A DNA stretch of 64,000 nt from Candidatus Rokuibacteriota bacterium (GTDB taxonomy: Bacteria > Methylomirabilota > Methylomirabilia > Rokubacteriales > CSP1-6): positions 185,799 through 249,798 of the forward strand of contig QHTE01000043.1 in NCBI GenBank assembly GCA_003220685.1. Reading direction: 5' to 3'. Within the stretch, counting starts at the first letter, position 1, and each line of letters opens with the position of its first letter. Both the position numbers and the translations under genes were made by a program. Below are positions 32,567-41,699 of this stretch, in pieces. Under the pieces are notes generated by a model. It did not search any database. It had not been told where the DNA came from and saw nothing but the letters and a program-made list of their open reading frames with translations.

Positions 32567-34015
32567 ATGACAAATCTTGCTCGCACTCGCCCGGAGAGTT
32601 TTTTTTCTGATCGATTCAGCATCACGTCCGATCTCATGGAGCGCGTCCTCGGCGGCAACCTGCTCGGCCGCGTCGACGACGCCGATATCTACCTCGAGTA
32701 CCGCATCAACGAAGACATGGTTCTCGAGGAAGGCGCGGTCAAAAAGGCCTCCCGCCACGTGAGCCAGGGCGCCGGGGTTCGGGCCCAGTCGGGGACCCGC
32801 ACCGGCTACGCCCATACCGACGAGATCTCGCTCAAGAACCTGGAGGAGGCCGCGCGCCAGGCGCGCGCCATCGCCGACCGCAGCGCGTCGTCCGGGAATC
32901 TGGCACTGCCGGGCCGGGGCCGGCCGCACGATCTCTACACCCTGTCCGAGCCGCCGATCGCCGCCGAGCTGGCTCGCAAGCTCGACCTGCTGCGGCGGAT
33001 CGACGCCGAGACGCGTGCGGCGGATCCCCGCATCAAGCAGGTCATCGCGTCGATCTCGAGCGAAGAAGTCATCATGCTGATCGCCACCGCGTCCGGCTGG
33101 ACGGTCGGCGACGTCCGTCCGCTCACGCGGTTGAACGTCACCGCCATCGCCGAGGAAGGCGGCAAGCGTGAGATCGGCTCGTACGGCGGCGGCGGGCGAG
33201 TGACGTTCGACTTCTTCCTGGAGGACGGACGCTGGCGGCGGTTCGCCACGGAGGCCGCGCGCCAGGCTGCGCTCAAGCTCGGCGCGGTCGACGCGCCGGC
33301 CGGCTCGATGACGGTCGTCTTCGGGCCGGGCTGGCCGGGGATTCTCCTGCACGAGGCGATCGGCCACGGGCTCGAGGGCGACTTCAACCGCAAGGGCACC
33401 TCGGCCTTCGCCGGGCGCATGGGGCAGAAGGTCGCCTCGGAGCTGGTCACGGTCGTCGACGACGGGACGATCGCGAATCGCCGCGGCTCGCTCAACGTCG
33501 ACGACGAGGGCACACCGACCGGGCGCACCGTGCTGATCGAGAACGGCGTCCTCACCGGCTACATGCAGGACCGGCTCAACGCCCGGCTCATGGGCATGAA
33601 GCCGACCGGCAACGGACGGCGCGAGTCGTACGCCTACGCGCCGATGCCGCGCATGACCAACACGTTCATGCTCGCCGGGCAGGACGACCCCGAGGAGATC
33701 TTGAGATCGGTGAAGCACGGCCTCTACGCCGTGACCTTCGGCGGCGGCCAGGTGGACATCACGAACGGCAAGTTCGTGTTCTCGGCGAGCGAGGCCTACC
33801 TGGTCGAGGACGGGCGGATCACGGCGCCGGTCAAGGGCGCGACCCTGATCGGCAACGGCCCGGAGGCGCTCACGCGCGTGTCGCGCGTCGGGAGCGACCT
33901 GAAGCTCGACGAGGGCGTCGGCACCTGCGGCAAGGACGGCCAGTCGGTGCCGGTGGGCGTCGGGCTCCCGACGATCCGGATCGACGGCATCACCGTCGGA
34001 GGGACCGCGGTATGA
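32567..34015 (+). CDS. tldD: Metalloprotease TldD
   Basis: 482-residue TldD, normal length. TldD/TldE heterodimers unfold and degrade peptides from one end and are known for maturing microcin B17 and degrading the CcdA antitoxin. The zinc motif HExxxH starts at His262 (HEAIGHGLEGD), and the third ligand cysteine is in GVGTCGKDGQSV near the C-terminus. Other family blocks are LYLEYR-like IYLEYRINEDM, GYAHTDEIS and RRGSLNVDDEG. The stop overlaps tldE by 4 nt. No recognisable peptide precursor lies beside it. A second TldD/TldE pair occurs at 50591..54145. Confidence 0.94.
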   Translation: MTNLARTRPESFFSDRFSITSDLMERVLGGNLLGRVDDADIYLEYRINEDMVLEEGAVKKASRHVSQGAGVRAQSGTRTGYAHTDEISLKNLEEAARQARAIADRSASSGNLALPGRGRPHDLYTLSEPPIAAELARKLDLLRRIDAETRAADPRIKQVIASISSEEVIMLIATASGWTVGDVRPLTRLNVTAIAEEGGKREIGSYGGGGRVTFDFFLEDGRWRRFATEAARQAALKLGAVDAPAGSMTVVFGPGWPGILLHEAIGHGLEGDFNRKGTSAFAGRMGQKVASELVTVVDDGTIANRRGSLNVDDEGTPTGRTVLIENGVLTGYMQDRLNARLMGMKPTGNGRRESYAYAPMPRMTNTFMLAGQDDPEEILRSVKHGLYAVTFGGGQVDITNGKFVFSASEAYLVEDGRITAPVKGATLIGNGPEALTRVSRVGSDLKLDEGVGTCGKDGQSVPVGVGLPTIRIDGITVGGTAV

Positions 34016-35346
34016 ACACGGACCTCCTGGTCTCGGTGCTCAAGCGCGCCGCGCAGCGCGGCGCCACCGCCGCCGACGGCTTCCTCGTCGAGGAGGGCCG
34101 CTTCAGTGCCTCGGTGCGCATGCGCGAGATCGAGAACATCAGCCACTCGCGCGAGCAGCGCCTCTCATTGCGCGTCTTCGCGGGCCGCGCGTCGGCCGCC
34201 GCGTCGACCTCGGACCTGTCGCGCGATTCGCTCGAGCGCGTGGTGGACGAGGCGACGGCGCTGGCGAGGATCACGGCGGATGATCCTCACGCCGGGCTGC
34301 CGGATCCGTCGACCCTGGTCGCCGAGGTGCCCGACCTCGACCTCGAGGACGCGGGGGCCGACCTCACGCCCGAGCAGAAGATCGAGCTCGCGCGCCGGGC
34401 CGAGGCGGCGGCGCTCGAGAGCGATCCGCGCGTGACCAACTCCGAGGGCGCCGAGTATTCGGACCGCCGCGCCCGCTACGCCTACGCGACCTCCCACGGC
34501 TTCGCCCACGATTACGGCACGACCGGCTTCAGCATCAGCGTGTCGCCGATCGCGTCGCGCAACGGCGAGATGCAGCGCGACTACTGGTACTCGAGCGCGC
34601 GCAAGCGCGCGAAGCTCGAGGACCCGGAGGCCGTCGGCCGCAAGGCGGCGGCCCGCGCCGTGCGCCGGCTGGGCGCTCGGAAAATGAAGTCGGTCGAGGT
34701 CCCCGTGGTGTTCGACCCGGAGACCGCGGCGAGCCTGGTCCGCTCGATCGCCGGAGCGGCGAGCGGGCCGAGCCTTTATCGCCGCGCCTCGTTCCTGCTC
34801 GACCGGCTCGGGACCAAGATCGCGGCGTCGGCCGTCACGATCGTGGACGACGCGCTGATCCCGTCGGCGCTCGGCTCGCGCCCGTTCGACGGCGAGGGGC
34901 TGGCGACCGGGCGGACCGTGCTGGTGCGCGACGGCGTGCTCGAGTCGTACCTGCTCGACACCTACAGCGCTCGCAAGCTCGGTCTCTCGTCCACGCACCA
35001 CGCCGGCCGCGACGGCAGCGGCGTCTCGGTCACGACGACCAACCTGATGCTGCTACCGGGCAAGACGACGCCGGCAGAGCTGATCCGCTCCGTCAAGAAC
35101 GGCTTCTACGTGACCGAGCTGATCGGCTTCGGCGTGAACGGCGTGACCGGCGATTATTCACGCGGCGCCGTGGGGCAGTGGATCGAGAACGGCGAGCTCG
35201 CGTACCCGGTGGAGGAGGTGACGGTGGCCGGCAACCTGCTCGAGATGCTGTCGGCGATCGACGGCGTCGGGGACGATCTGATCCTGCGTGACCGCACGGT
35301 GGCGCCCACGCTCAGGATCGGCCGCATGGTGGTGGCGGGGACCTGA
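34012..35346 (+). CDS. pmbA: TldE/PmbA, non-catalytic partner of TldD
   Basis: 444-residue PmbA/TldE protein, which pairs with TldD but lacks the zinc HExxxH motif, as here. Family blocks include QRLSLRVFAGRASAAA, LPDPSTLVAEVPDLDLED, the substrate-groove region SVTTTNLMLLPGKTTPAELI and the C-terminal NGELAYPVEEVTVAGNL. The ATG overlaps the tldD stop. Expected to cap the central cavity where peptides enter the protease. Confidence 0.93.
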   Translation: MNTDLLVSVLKRAAQRGATAADGFLVEEGRFSASVRMREIENISHSREQRLSLRVFAGRASAAASTSDLSRDSLERVVDEATALARITADDPHAGLPDPSTLVAEVPDLDLEDAGADLTPEQKIELARRAEAAALESDPRVTNSEGAEYSDRRARYAYATSHGFAHDYGTTGFSISVSPIASRNGEMQRDYWYSSARKRAKLEDPEAVGRKAAARAVRRLGARKMKSVEVPVVFDPETAASLVRSIAGAASGPSLYRRASFLLDRLGTKIAASAVTIVDDALIPSALGSRPFDGEGLATGRTVLVRDGVLESYLLDTYSARKLGLSSTHHAGRDGSGVSVTTTNLMLLPGKTTPAELIRSVKNGFYVTELIGFGVNGVTGDYSRGAVGQWIENGELAYPVEEVTVAGNLLEMLSAIDGVGDDLILRDRTVAPTLRIGRMVVAGT

Positions 35347-35357
35347 TAGACGGCGCA

Positions 35358-36143
35358 ATGGTCATCGACAGCCACTGTCACCTGCACGATCCGGCATTCG
35401 CCGACCTCAAGGAGACGCTCCGGCTGTCGATGGCGCACGACGTGTGGGGCGCGATCGCCGTCGGGTGCGACCCCGAGACGAACGCGCAAACGCTCGAGGC
35501 GGCGGCGGCCGCGCCCAAGGCGGTCTGGGCGTGCCTGGGGTTTCACCCGGACCGGACGGATCTCACCGAGGACGATCTCGAGCGCGTCGAGGCGCAGATC
35601 GCCGCGCACCATTCCCGCATCGTGGGCATCGGCGAGATCGGCCTGCCCTGGTATTCGCTGGACGGCGCGCCCGACCCGGGCGCGCTCAAGACGCGCGGCC
35701 GGGCTCGGCTCGATCGCCTGCTCGATCTCGCCATCCGCTGGAATCTGCCGGTCGCGCTGCACGCGCCGCACGGCGCCGCGGCCGACGCGCTCGCGGCGCT
35801 CAAGCACCACGGCGTCGAGCGCGCGGTGTTCCACTGGCACAAGGCGCCCACCGCGGTCACGCGCGCGATCGTCGACGCCGGCTATCTGGTCTCGGTCACG
35901 CCCGACCTCGTCTCGCGCGACCGCGACCGCGATCTGGTGACGGGTGTCCCGCTCGACGCGCTGCTCGTGGAGAGCGACGGTCCCTGGGAATACGGGGGCG
36001 AGTTCGAAGGCATCGACTCCGGCCCCTGGCTCGCCAGCCGGGTCGCCGAGGAAGTCGCGAAGCTCAAGGGCCTGCCAATCGAGGACGTGATGTACCAGCT
36101 CTCGAGCAACACGTGCCGCCTCTTCGATCTGATGTGGGCCTGA
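35358..36143 (+). CDS. TatD-family metal-dependent hydrolase
   Basis: 261-residue TIM-barrel hydrolase. Metal ligands are visible in order: HxH in DSHCHLHDP at the start, the glutamate in GIGEIGLPWY, histidines in VALHAPHG and VFHWHKAP, and the final aspartate in LLVESDGPW. Relatives are DNases or deoxyribonucleases of the TatD type, and some are specialised amidohydrolases. The sequence is shorter around the third histidine than E. coli TatD, so activity may differ. It lies 11 bp after tldE and is probably in the same transcript. Confidence 0.88.
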   Translation: MVIDSHCHLHDPAFADLKETLRLSMAHDVWGAIAVGCDPETNAQTLEAAAAAPKAVWACLGFHPDRTDLTEDDLERVEAQIAAHHSRIVGIGEIGLPWYSLDGAPDPGALKTRGRARLDRLLDLAIRWNLPVALHAPHGAAADALAALKHHGVERAVFHWHKAPTAVTRAIVDAGYLVSVTPDLVSRDRDRDLVTGVPLDALLVESDGPWEYGGEFEGIDSGPWLASRVAEEVAKLKGLPIEDVMYQLSSNTCRLFDLMWA

Positions 36144-36179
36144 GGCCGTCGCGGCGGACCGAGTAGCCGGCCCTGCCCG

Positions 36180-36971
36180 TCAGCCGCGCAGGACGACCAC
36201 GAAGATGACGAGGGCGAGCAGCAGCCGGTAGACGACGAACGGTCGGAGCGAGCGCCTCTTGAGGTAGCTCACCAGGAACCACACCGCGAGCCAGCCGCTG
36301 ACGAACGCCGTGACGAGCGCCGCCGCCAGCGGCCCGGCCTCGCCCGGCGGAACACCCTCCCTCAACAGGTGGAGCGCCTTCAGGCAGCCGGCCCCGGCGG
36401 TGATCGGGATGCCCAGCAGGAAGGCGAAGCGCGCCGCCGTCGCGCGGTCGATGCCGCCCAGGAGGCCGGCGGTGATCGTGATACCCGAGCGCGAAGTGCC
36501 CGGAATCAGCGCGAGGGCCTGGGCGCAGCCGACCGAGAGGGCCTGGCCCGCCGAGACCCGCTCGAGCGGGTCGCCCGGCACCGAGGGCGCCGCCGCGGCC
36601 CGACGATCGGCGATCCACATGACAATCGCCCATCCGGCGGTCGCGACCGCGATGATCATGGGCGAGCGCAGCCTCGACTCGATGAGCTTTTCGAGAAACG
36701 CACCGGCCAGGGCGCCCGGGATCGTGGCCGCGACCAGCAGAACCGCCAGCCGGCGCGAGAGCGCGCCCGACGCCATGCCCAGGAGCTCGCGCCGAAAATA
36801 GGCGAGCAGCGCGGCGAGCGTGCCGAGGTGCATGACCGCGTCGAAGGCGAGGCCCTGATCGGGCCAGCCGAAGACGTGTGGCACGAGGATCAGATGACCG
36901 GACGACGAAACCGGGAGGAACTCGGTGAGTCCCTGGACGAGGCCGAGCACCACCCCCTGGGTGTAGGTCAC
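36180..36971 (-). CDS. uppP: Undecaprenyl-diphosphatase UppP (BacA)
   Basis: 263-residue integral membrane enzyme that dephosphorylates undecaprenyl pyrophosphate so the lipid carrier can be reused for peptidoglycan and surface glycans. The two family signatures are present: GLTEFLPVSSSGHLIL near 14-29 and ALIPGTSRSGITITA near 150, with the catalytic glutamates, serine and arginine. The start is a GTG at 36971 overlapping the stop of the upstream FabL-like gene (GTGA). The nearby glycosyltransferase cluster at 38.5-43.2 kb also uses polyprenyl carriers, but is on the other strand. Confidence 0.95.
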   Translation of the reverse strand: MTYTQGVVLGLVQGLTEFLPVSSSGHLILVPHVFGWPDQGLAFDAVMHLGTLAALLAYFRRELLGMASGALSRRLAVLLVAATIPGALAGAFLEKLIESRLRSPMIIAVATAGWAIVMWIADRRAAAAPSVPGDPLERVSAGQALSVGCAQALALIPGTSRSGITITAGLLGGIDRATAARFAFLLGIPITAGAGCLKALHLLREGVPPGEAGPLAAALVTAFVSGWLAVWFLVSYLKRRSLRPFVVYRLLLALVIFVVVLRG

Positions 36972-37768
36972 CCGACGATATCTTCCCCGCCGTCGACGCC
37001 GATCACGTTGCCCGTGATCCAGTACGTGTCCGGGTGGGAGAGCACGACGATGGCCCGCGCGACGTCGTCGGGCGTCGTCATGCGCCCGCTCGGATTGCGG
37101 CGACGCGCCTCCGCGATGATCGTGTCGTGTCGCGGGATCTTTTGCAGGGCCGGCGTGTCGGTCACGCCGGCGCGGATGGCGTTGGCCGTGATGCCCTGCG
37201 GGGCGAGCTCGGAGGCGAGCTGGCGGATGTGCGACTCGAGTGCGGCCTTCGCCGCGGACACCGGGCCGTAGAAGGGCAGCACCCGGGTGCCGCCGGAGGA
37301 CGTCATCGCGTAGATGCGTCCGCCGCGCGTCATGAGCCCGCGGCCGACCACCTCCTGCGTCCAGTAGACGAGCGAGTGGGCCATGACGTCGAGCGTCATG
37401 TCCATCTGCGCCGAGGTGACGGCCTCCTTCATCGGATCGGCGACGTAGAGCTTGAGCGTGCCGAACGCCAGCGAGTGCAGGAGCACGCGCAGGGTGCCGG
37501 GCTCGCCGCGCTTCTCGAGAGTCTCGGCCATCTGGCCGGCGATCTCGGCGCGCTTCTCGGCGTCGGCGGCGTTGACGTTGAAGAAGACGGCCTCCCGACC
37601 GAGCGCCTTGATCTCGCTCGTGATCCGCTCGACGTTGCCCTGGGTCGCCTTACGGTCGAGGTGGACGCCGAAGATGTGGAGCCCCGCGCGCGCCAGCGCG
37701 AGGCTCACGGCGGCGCCGAACCCCGACGAGGCGCCGAGCGTGAGCGCCCAGCCGCTCAATTGGATCAT
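36968..37768 (-). CDS. SDR-type enoyl-ACP reductase, FabL/FabI-like
   Basis: 266-residue SDR. The nucleotide motif is LTLGASSGFGAAVSLALA near 9. The active site is the enoyl-reductase pattern Y-x6-K (YGPVSAAK) rather than the classical Y-x3-K. KAALESHIRQLASELAPQGITANAI and AGVTDTPALQKIP closely follow the FabL (enoyl-ACP reductase III) style. Expected role is the last reduction step of fatty-acid elongation using NADPH. The ATG at 37768 follows CAGGGAGG. It is the upstream gene of a two-gene unit with uppP and is divergent from the CinA-domain gene. Confidence 0.83.
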   Translation of the reverse strand: MIQLSGWALTLGASSGFGAAVSLALARAGLHIFGVHLDRKATQGNVERITSEIKALGREAVFFNVNAADAEKRAEIAGQMAETLEKRGEPGTLRVLLHSLAFGTLKLYVADPMKEAVTSAQMDMTLDVMAHSLVYWTQEVVGRGLMTRGGRIYAMTSSGGTRVLPFYGPVSAAKAALESHIRQLASELAPQGITANAIRAGVTDTPALQKIPRHDTIIAEARRRNPSGRMTTPDDVARAIVVLSHPDTYWITGNVIGVDGGEDIVG

Positions 37769-37797
37769 CGCGCCTCCCTGGTTGCCTGGACTACCGC

Positions 37798-37815
37798 ATT
37801 CTAGCATCGTAGAAT
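37798..37815. promoter_or_regulatory. Mirror-image -10 elements between the FabL-like and CinA-domain genes
   Basis: ATTCTA (37798..37803, reading TAGAAT on the minus strand) and TAGAAT (37810..37815, plus strand) are perfect inverted copies separated by 6 bp. The plus-strand copy is 12 nt before the CinA-domain ATG at 37828. The minus-strand copy is 29 nt before the reductase ATG, which has a ribosome site. Overlapping divergent promoters are likely. Confidence 0.55.
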
Positions 37816-37827
37816 CGCCCGGGGCCC

Positions 37828-38556
37828 ATGCCGAAGACCGCGGGCATCATTCTCGTCGGCAACGAGATCCTCTCCGGGAAGATCGCCGACGCCAACGCCG
37901 CGTACCTGTGCCGGGAGCTCCGCGCGCTCGGCGTCGACGTACGTCGCATCTCGGTCATCCCGGACGAAATCCCGCTGATCGCCCAGGAAGTCACGGCCTT
38001 CAGCCGCGCCCACGACGTCGTCTTCACGTCCGGTGGGGTGGGCCCGACCCACGACGACGTCACGATCGAGGGCGTCGCGATGGCGATGGGGGCCAAGGTC
38101 GTGCGCCACCCCATGCTGGTGGGTCTGCTCGAGCGGCACTTCCGCGACCGGCTCAACGAATCGCATCTCAAGATGGCCGAAATCCCCGAGGGGGCCGAGC
38201 TGGTCGGCGGCGAGACGATCCGCTTTCCGACCGTGCTCGTGCGCAACGTGTACGTCCTGCCGGGAGTGCCCGAGATCTTCCGCCAGAAGTTCGAGGCGAT
38301 CCGCGAGCGGTTTCGCGATCAGCCGATCCACCTGAAGAACGTCTTCGTGGCCATCGGCGAGGGCGTCCTCGCCGACTACCTGAACCGCCTCCTGGCGGAT
38401 TTCCCGCTGCTGCTGCTGGGGTCGTATCCCGAGTTCTCCAATCCCGAGTACAAGGTGAAAGTGACGCTCGAGTCCCGCGATCGAGGGTACCTCGACGGCG
38501 CGCTGACCGAGTTCCTCCGGCGCCTGCCGGCCGACGCGCTCGTGAAGGTCACCTAG
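37828..38556 (+). CDS. Competence/damage-inducible protein A-like (CinA N-domain, molybdopterin-binding fold)
   Basis: 242-residue protein made of the MoCF/MoaB-Mog-like domain found at the N-terminus of CinA, without the C-terminal nicotinamide-nucleotide amidase domain. Signatures are GIILVGNEILSGKI, DVVFTSGGVGPTHDD near 64-78 (the GGxGPTxDD motif) and VYVLPGVPEIFRQKFE. Stand-alone forms have ADP-ribose pyrophosphatase-type activity in some organisms. The ATG at 37828 lacks a ribosome site and follows a -10-like TAGAAT by 12 nt. The broken glycosyltransferase gene starts 10 bp after its stop. Confidence 0.88.
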   Translation: MPKTAGIILVGNEILSGKIADANAAYLCRELRALGVDVRRISVIPDEIPLIAQEVTAFSRAHDVVFTSGGVGPTHDDVTIEGVAMAMGAKVVRHPMLVGLLERHFRDRLNESHLKMAEIPEGAELVGGETIRFPTVLVRNVYVLPGVPEIFRQKFEAIRERFRDQPIHLKNVFVAIGEGVLADYLNRLLADFPLLLLGSYPEFSNPEYKVKVTLESRDRGYLDGALTEFLRRLPADALVKVT

Positions 38557-38566
38557 CTCTCGGTCG

Positions 38567-40208
38567 GTGCGCGGCGTCTCGCTCGGCGTCGCTCTCGTTG
38601 CGGTCGGCCTGTACCTCGTCGGGCTCGGCGCGGCGCCGTTCCTCGATCCGCCGGAAGGGTTCCATGCCGCGATCGCGCGCGAAATGGTGCTCGCGGCCGC
38701 CGCTCCTGCACTGGCTCGTGTCCGCCTCGTTCGGCGCGGCCGGTCCCACGCCGTTCGTGGCCCGGCTCTGGCCCGCGCTGGCGGCCGTGGGCTGCACGGC
38801 GCTGACCGCCCGGCTCGGGGTGGCCCTGGGCGGGCCGCGGCTCGGGCTACTCGCCGGGCTCATGCTCGCCGCGAACCTCGGCGTCTTCGTCTACGGCCGC
38901 ACCGCTCGGCCCGAGCTCCTGTTCGTCTTCTGGGTCACGCTCGCCTGGGCCGGGTTCGTGCTCGCGTATCTCGGCGACCGGCGGCGCGGGCTCTTCGTCT
39001 TCTACGCAGGGCTCGGGCTCGCCATGCTCACGCGGGACTTTCTCGACGCGCTCGGCGTCGTGCCGGTCATCGCCGTTTTCTTCTGGCTCACGCGCGAGCG
39101 GCCCGTGGGTCCGTGGATCCCGTGGTGGGGCGTGCTCGTCGCCGCCGCGATCGCGGCGCCCTGGTACGTTCTGATGGAAACGCGGACTCCCGGTTTCCTC
39201 CGCCACATGGTCGTCGACAATCACCTCTACGCCTTCACGCGCCCGCGCCTGGCTCTCGACGAGGAAGCGCCGCTGGGTCTGCTCGGCTTTCTCGCGCTGA
39301 CCCTTGTCGGCTTCCTTCCCTGGGCGCTGGCGCTGCCCTCGGCCTTCGTGCGGGCGTTCAGGCGGCCCCGCGAGGGCGCGCGGGCGCGACTCTGGCTCCT
39401 GCTCGGCCTGTGGTCGGCTTGTGCCGTCGGTGTGTTCGCGATCGCCCCGTTCAAGCTGCCTCACCACGCCCTTGTCGCGTTTCCGGCGCTCGCGCTCCTG
39501 ACCGCGCGCGTCTGGGACGAGGCGATCGACGGCGCGACCGGCGCGAGGCCGGCCCGGACGCTCCTGGTCCCGGTCCTCGCGCTGTTCGCGCTGGTCACGC
39601 TCGTGTCCGCGGCCGCCGCGATCGGGGCCCTCCCGGTCCGCGTCGGCCTGCCGACCGGGCTCGACGTGGCCGCGCTCGGTCGAGCCGGCGTCGTGATCTT
39701 CGCTCTCGCCACGGCGGCCCTGGGCGTTGCCGCCTGGCGGCGCGCCACCGCCCTCGGCGTCGGGATCGCACTGGCGGCGACGATCGCCTTCCTGCCCGCC
39801 GTCGCGGCCGACGCGCGCACGCAGCTCGCCCGAGCCCGTTCGCTCCGTCCGCTGACCGAGGCGCTTCTGCAGCGGCTGGCGCCGGGCGACGTCGTCATGC
39901 ACGAGGGGCTGATCGAGCTCAGCGCCTCGCTGCTCCTGGCGGTGAAGACGCCGATTCACGTCGTGAACGGTCTGCAGCCCAATCTCGCCTTCGGCGCCGG
40001 CCTCGCCGAGGCGCGCGACGTCTTCTGGGACTCGCCGCGGCTCGAGCAGGTCTGGGCGGGGCCCGGCCGCGCCTTCTTGATCTCGACCGTCGACGCGGGG
40101 CGGAGCGTGGTCCGCGCCTTGCCGCCCGCCTCCGTCCACCTGATCGCCGAGTCGGGCGGGCGCCGGCTTTATTCCAATGTTGCCGATCGACGGCCTGACG
40201 TCCGATGA
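38567..40208 (+). pseudogene. ArnT-like membrane glycosyltransferase, frameshifted by an internal deletion
   Basis: Two reading frames together encode a protein of the ArnT/PMT family, which transfers sugars from polyprenyl carriers in the periplasm. The first frame, from a GTG at 38567, gives a transmembrane start and FLDPPEGFHAAIAREMV. At about 38690 similarity jumps to another frame with PPLLHWLVSASFG and continues for about 500 residues (FVYGRTARPELLFVFWVTL, LTRDFLDALG, WYVLMETRTPGFL) to a TGA at 40206..40208. Relatives have some 18 residues between REM and KPPLLHW; here three or four remain. The join looks like a deletion of roughly 14 codons plus one or two bases, removing part of the first periplasmic loop. 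Assembly error is possible. Confidence 0.72.
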
Positions 40209-40215
40209 TTGGACG

Positions 40216-40926
40216 ATGAGCGGCGCGCCGCCCCGGTACGTGCTCAAGCCGGACCCGCACAGCAGTCACTCGGTGATCCTGCGCTGGCTGGGCGAGGGGC
40301 GGGGCCGGCGGCTGCTCGACGTGGGCGCCGCCGACGGCCTGCTGAGCCGGCAGCTCACCGAGCGCGGATGGCGTGTGACCGCGATCGAGGGCGATCCGGC
40401 GCTCGCGCAGGCCGGCGCGCGCCACTGCGAGCGGATGATCACGATGAATCTCGATCGCGAGATCCCGGTCGGCGAGGGGCCGTTCGACGTCATCGTCTAC
40501 GGCGACGTGCTCGAGCACCTCGTGGATCCGCTACGCGTGCTCGTCGAGCTCGACCGGAGCCTCGGCCCCAACGGCTTCGTGATCATCTCGGTGCCGAACA
40601 TCGCGCATCTCTGGATCCGGCTGCTGCTCCTGATCGGTCGGTTCGATTATCTCGACCGCGGAATCCTCGACCAGTCGCACCTGAGGTTCTTCACCGAGCG
40701 CTCGCTGCGCGCGATGCTCGCCGACGCGGGCCTCTCGATCGAGCGCTTCACCGCGACCCCCGCGCCGCTCTACCAGATCTTGCCGGCGAGCTGGCACCGG
40801 AGGTGGGTGGCCGCCACCCACTCGATCAACGCCGTGATCGCCCGGAAGGTCCGCCGGCTTCTCGGCTATCAGTTCATCGTGCTGGCCTATCCGAAGGGTG
40901 CCGCCGAGCGGCCAGGAGCCTCATGA
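40216..40926 (+). CDS. SAM-dependent methyltransferase
   Basis: 236-residue class I methyltransferase. The SAM-binding motif I is RLLDVGAADGLLS near 34-46, with an acidic residue ending strand 2 (VTAIEGDP), and FDVIVYGDVLEHLVDP as motif II/post-II. The C-terminal region NIAHLWIRLLLLIGRFDYL plus RFFTERSLRAMLADAGL is typical of Methyltransf_23 enzymes in envelope-glycan clusters. The ATG at 40216 is chosen since the previous gene ends at 40208; an ATG at 40177 would add 13 residues. The stop overlaps the glycosyltransferase start (ATGA). Confidence 0.88.
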   Translation: MSGAPPRYVLKPDPHSSHSVILRWLGEGRGRRLLDVGAADGLLSRQLTERGWRVTAIEGDPALAQAGARHCERMITMNLDREIPVGEGPFDVIVYGDVLEHLVDPLRVLVELDRSLGPNGFVIISVPNIAHLWIRLLLLIGRFDYLDRGILDQSHLRFFTERSLRAMLADAGLSIERFTATPAPLYQILPASWHRRWVAATHSINAVIARKVRRLLGYQFIVLAYPKGAAERPGAS

Positions 40927-41699
40927 GCGTGACTCGATCCGCGCCCAAGGTGGTCGTGGTGATGCCGGCGTACAACGCCGGCCGCACGCTCCGGCTGACC
41001 TACGAGGAGCTGCCGAAGGACACCGTGAACCTCGTGATCCTGGTCGACGACGGGTCGACCGACGCGACGCTCGACGTTGCCCGCCAGCTGGGCCTCGAGA
41101 TCTTCGTCCACAACCGCAACTACGGCTACGGCGCCAACCAGAAGACCTGCTATGCGGAGGCGCTGCGGGCCGGCGCCGACGTCGTCGTCATGGTGCACCC
41201 CGACTATCAGTACGATCCGCGGCTCGTGCCGCAGATCATCGAGCCGATCGTGACCGGTCGGGCCGACGTGGTGCTGGGCTCGCGGCTCAAGGAGGGCTCG
41301 GCGCTCGCCCAGGGCATGCCCTGGTGGAAGTATCTCGCCAACCGATTCCTGACGGGCCTGGAGAACCGGGTGTTCTCGCTCTCGCTCTCGGAGTACCACA
41401 CCGGCTATCGCGCGTTCCGGCGAGAAGTGCTCGAGACCGTCAACTTCCCGGCGAACTCGGACGGCTTCGTCTTCGACCAGGAGATCATCGCGCAGGTCGT
41501 CGCCGCGCGCTTCCGGATCGCCGAGATCGCGGTGCCGACGCGCTATTTCCCGGAGGCGTCGTCCGCGAGCTTCGTCGCCTCAGTCGGCTACGGACTGCGG
41601 ATCCTCTCCGTGCTCTTCTGGTTCACGCTCAACCAGCGTGGTCTGCGGCGCTCGCGCCGCTTCGACAGCCTGCGAGCCCGATACACCCGCCTGCCTTGA
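40923..41699 (+). CDS. Family 2 glycosyltransferase, DPM1/polyprenyl-phosphate type
   Basis: 258-residue GT-A glycosyltransferase. The nucleotide-sugar fold begins VVVVMPAYNAGRTL and LVILVDDGSTDATL, and the metal-binding DxD position is VMVHPDYQYDP. The C-terminus carries the EYHTGYRAFRREVL and FDQEIIAQ blocks common to dolichol-phosphate-mannose-synthase-like enzymes, with an amphipathic or membrane end. It likely charges a polyprenyl phosphate with a sugar used by membrane glycosyltransferases such as the neighbours. It overlaps the methyltransferase by 4 nt and the following gene by a TTGA overlap. Confidence 0.9.
   Translation: MSVTRSAPKVVVVMPAYNAGRTLRLTYEELPKDTVNLVILVDDGSTDATLDVARQLGLEIFVHNRNYGYGANQKTCYAEALRAGADVVVMVHPDYQYDPRLVPQIIEPIVTGRADVVLGSRLKEGSALAQGMPWWKYLANRFLTGLENRVFSLSLSEYHTGYRAFRREVLETVNFPANSDGFVFDQEIIAQVVAARFRIAEIAVPTRYFPEASSASFVASVGYGLRILSVLFWFTLNQRGLRRSRRFDSLRARYTRLP

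Noticed and set aside
38847..40247. Long minus-strand open frame opposite the glycosyltransferase pseudogene
   Set aside because: Low-complexity Arg/Glu/Gln-rich shadow; the plus strand shows clear family similarity.
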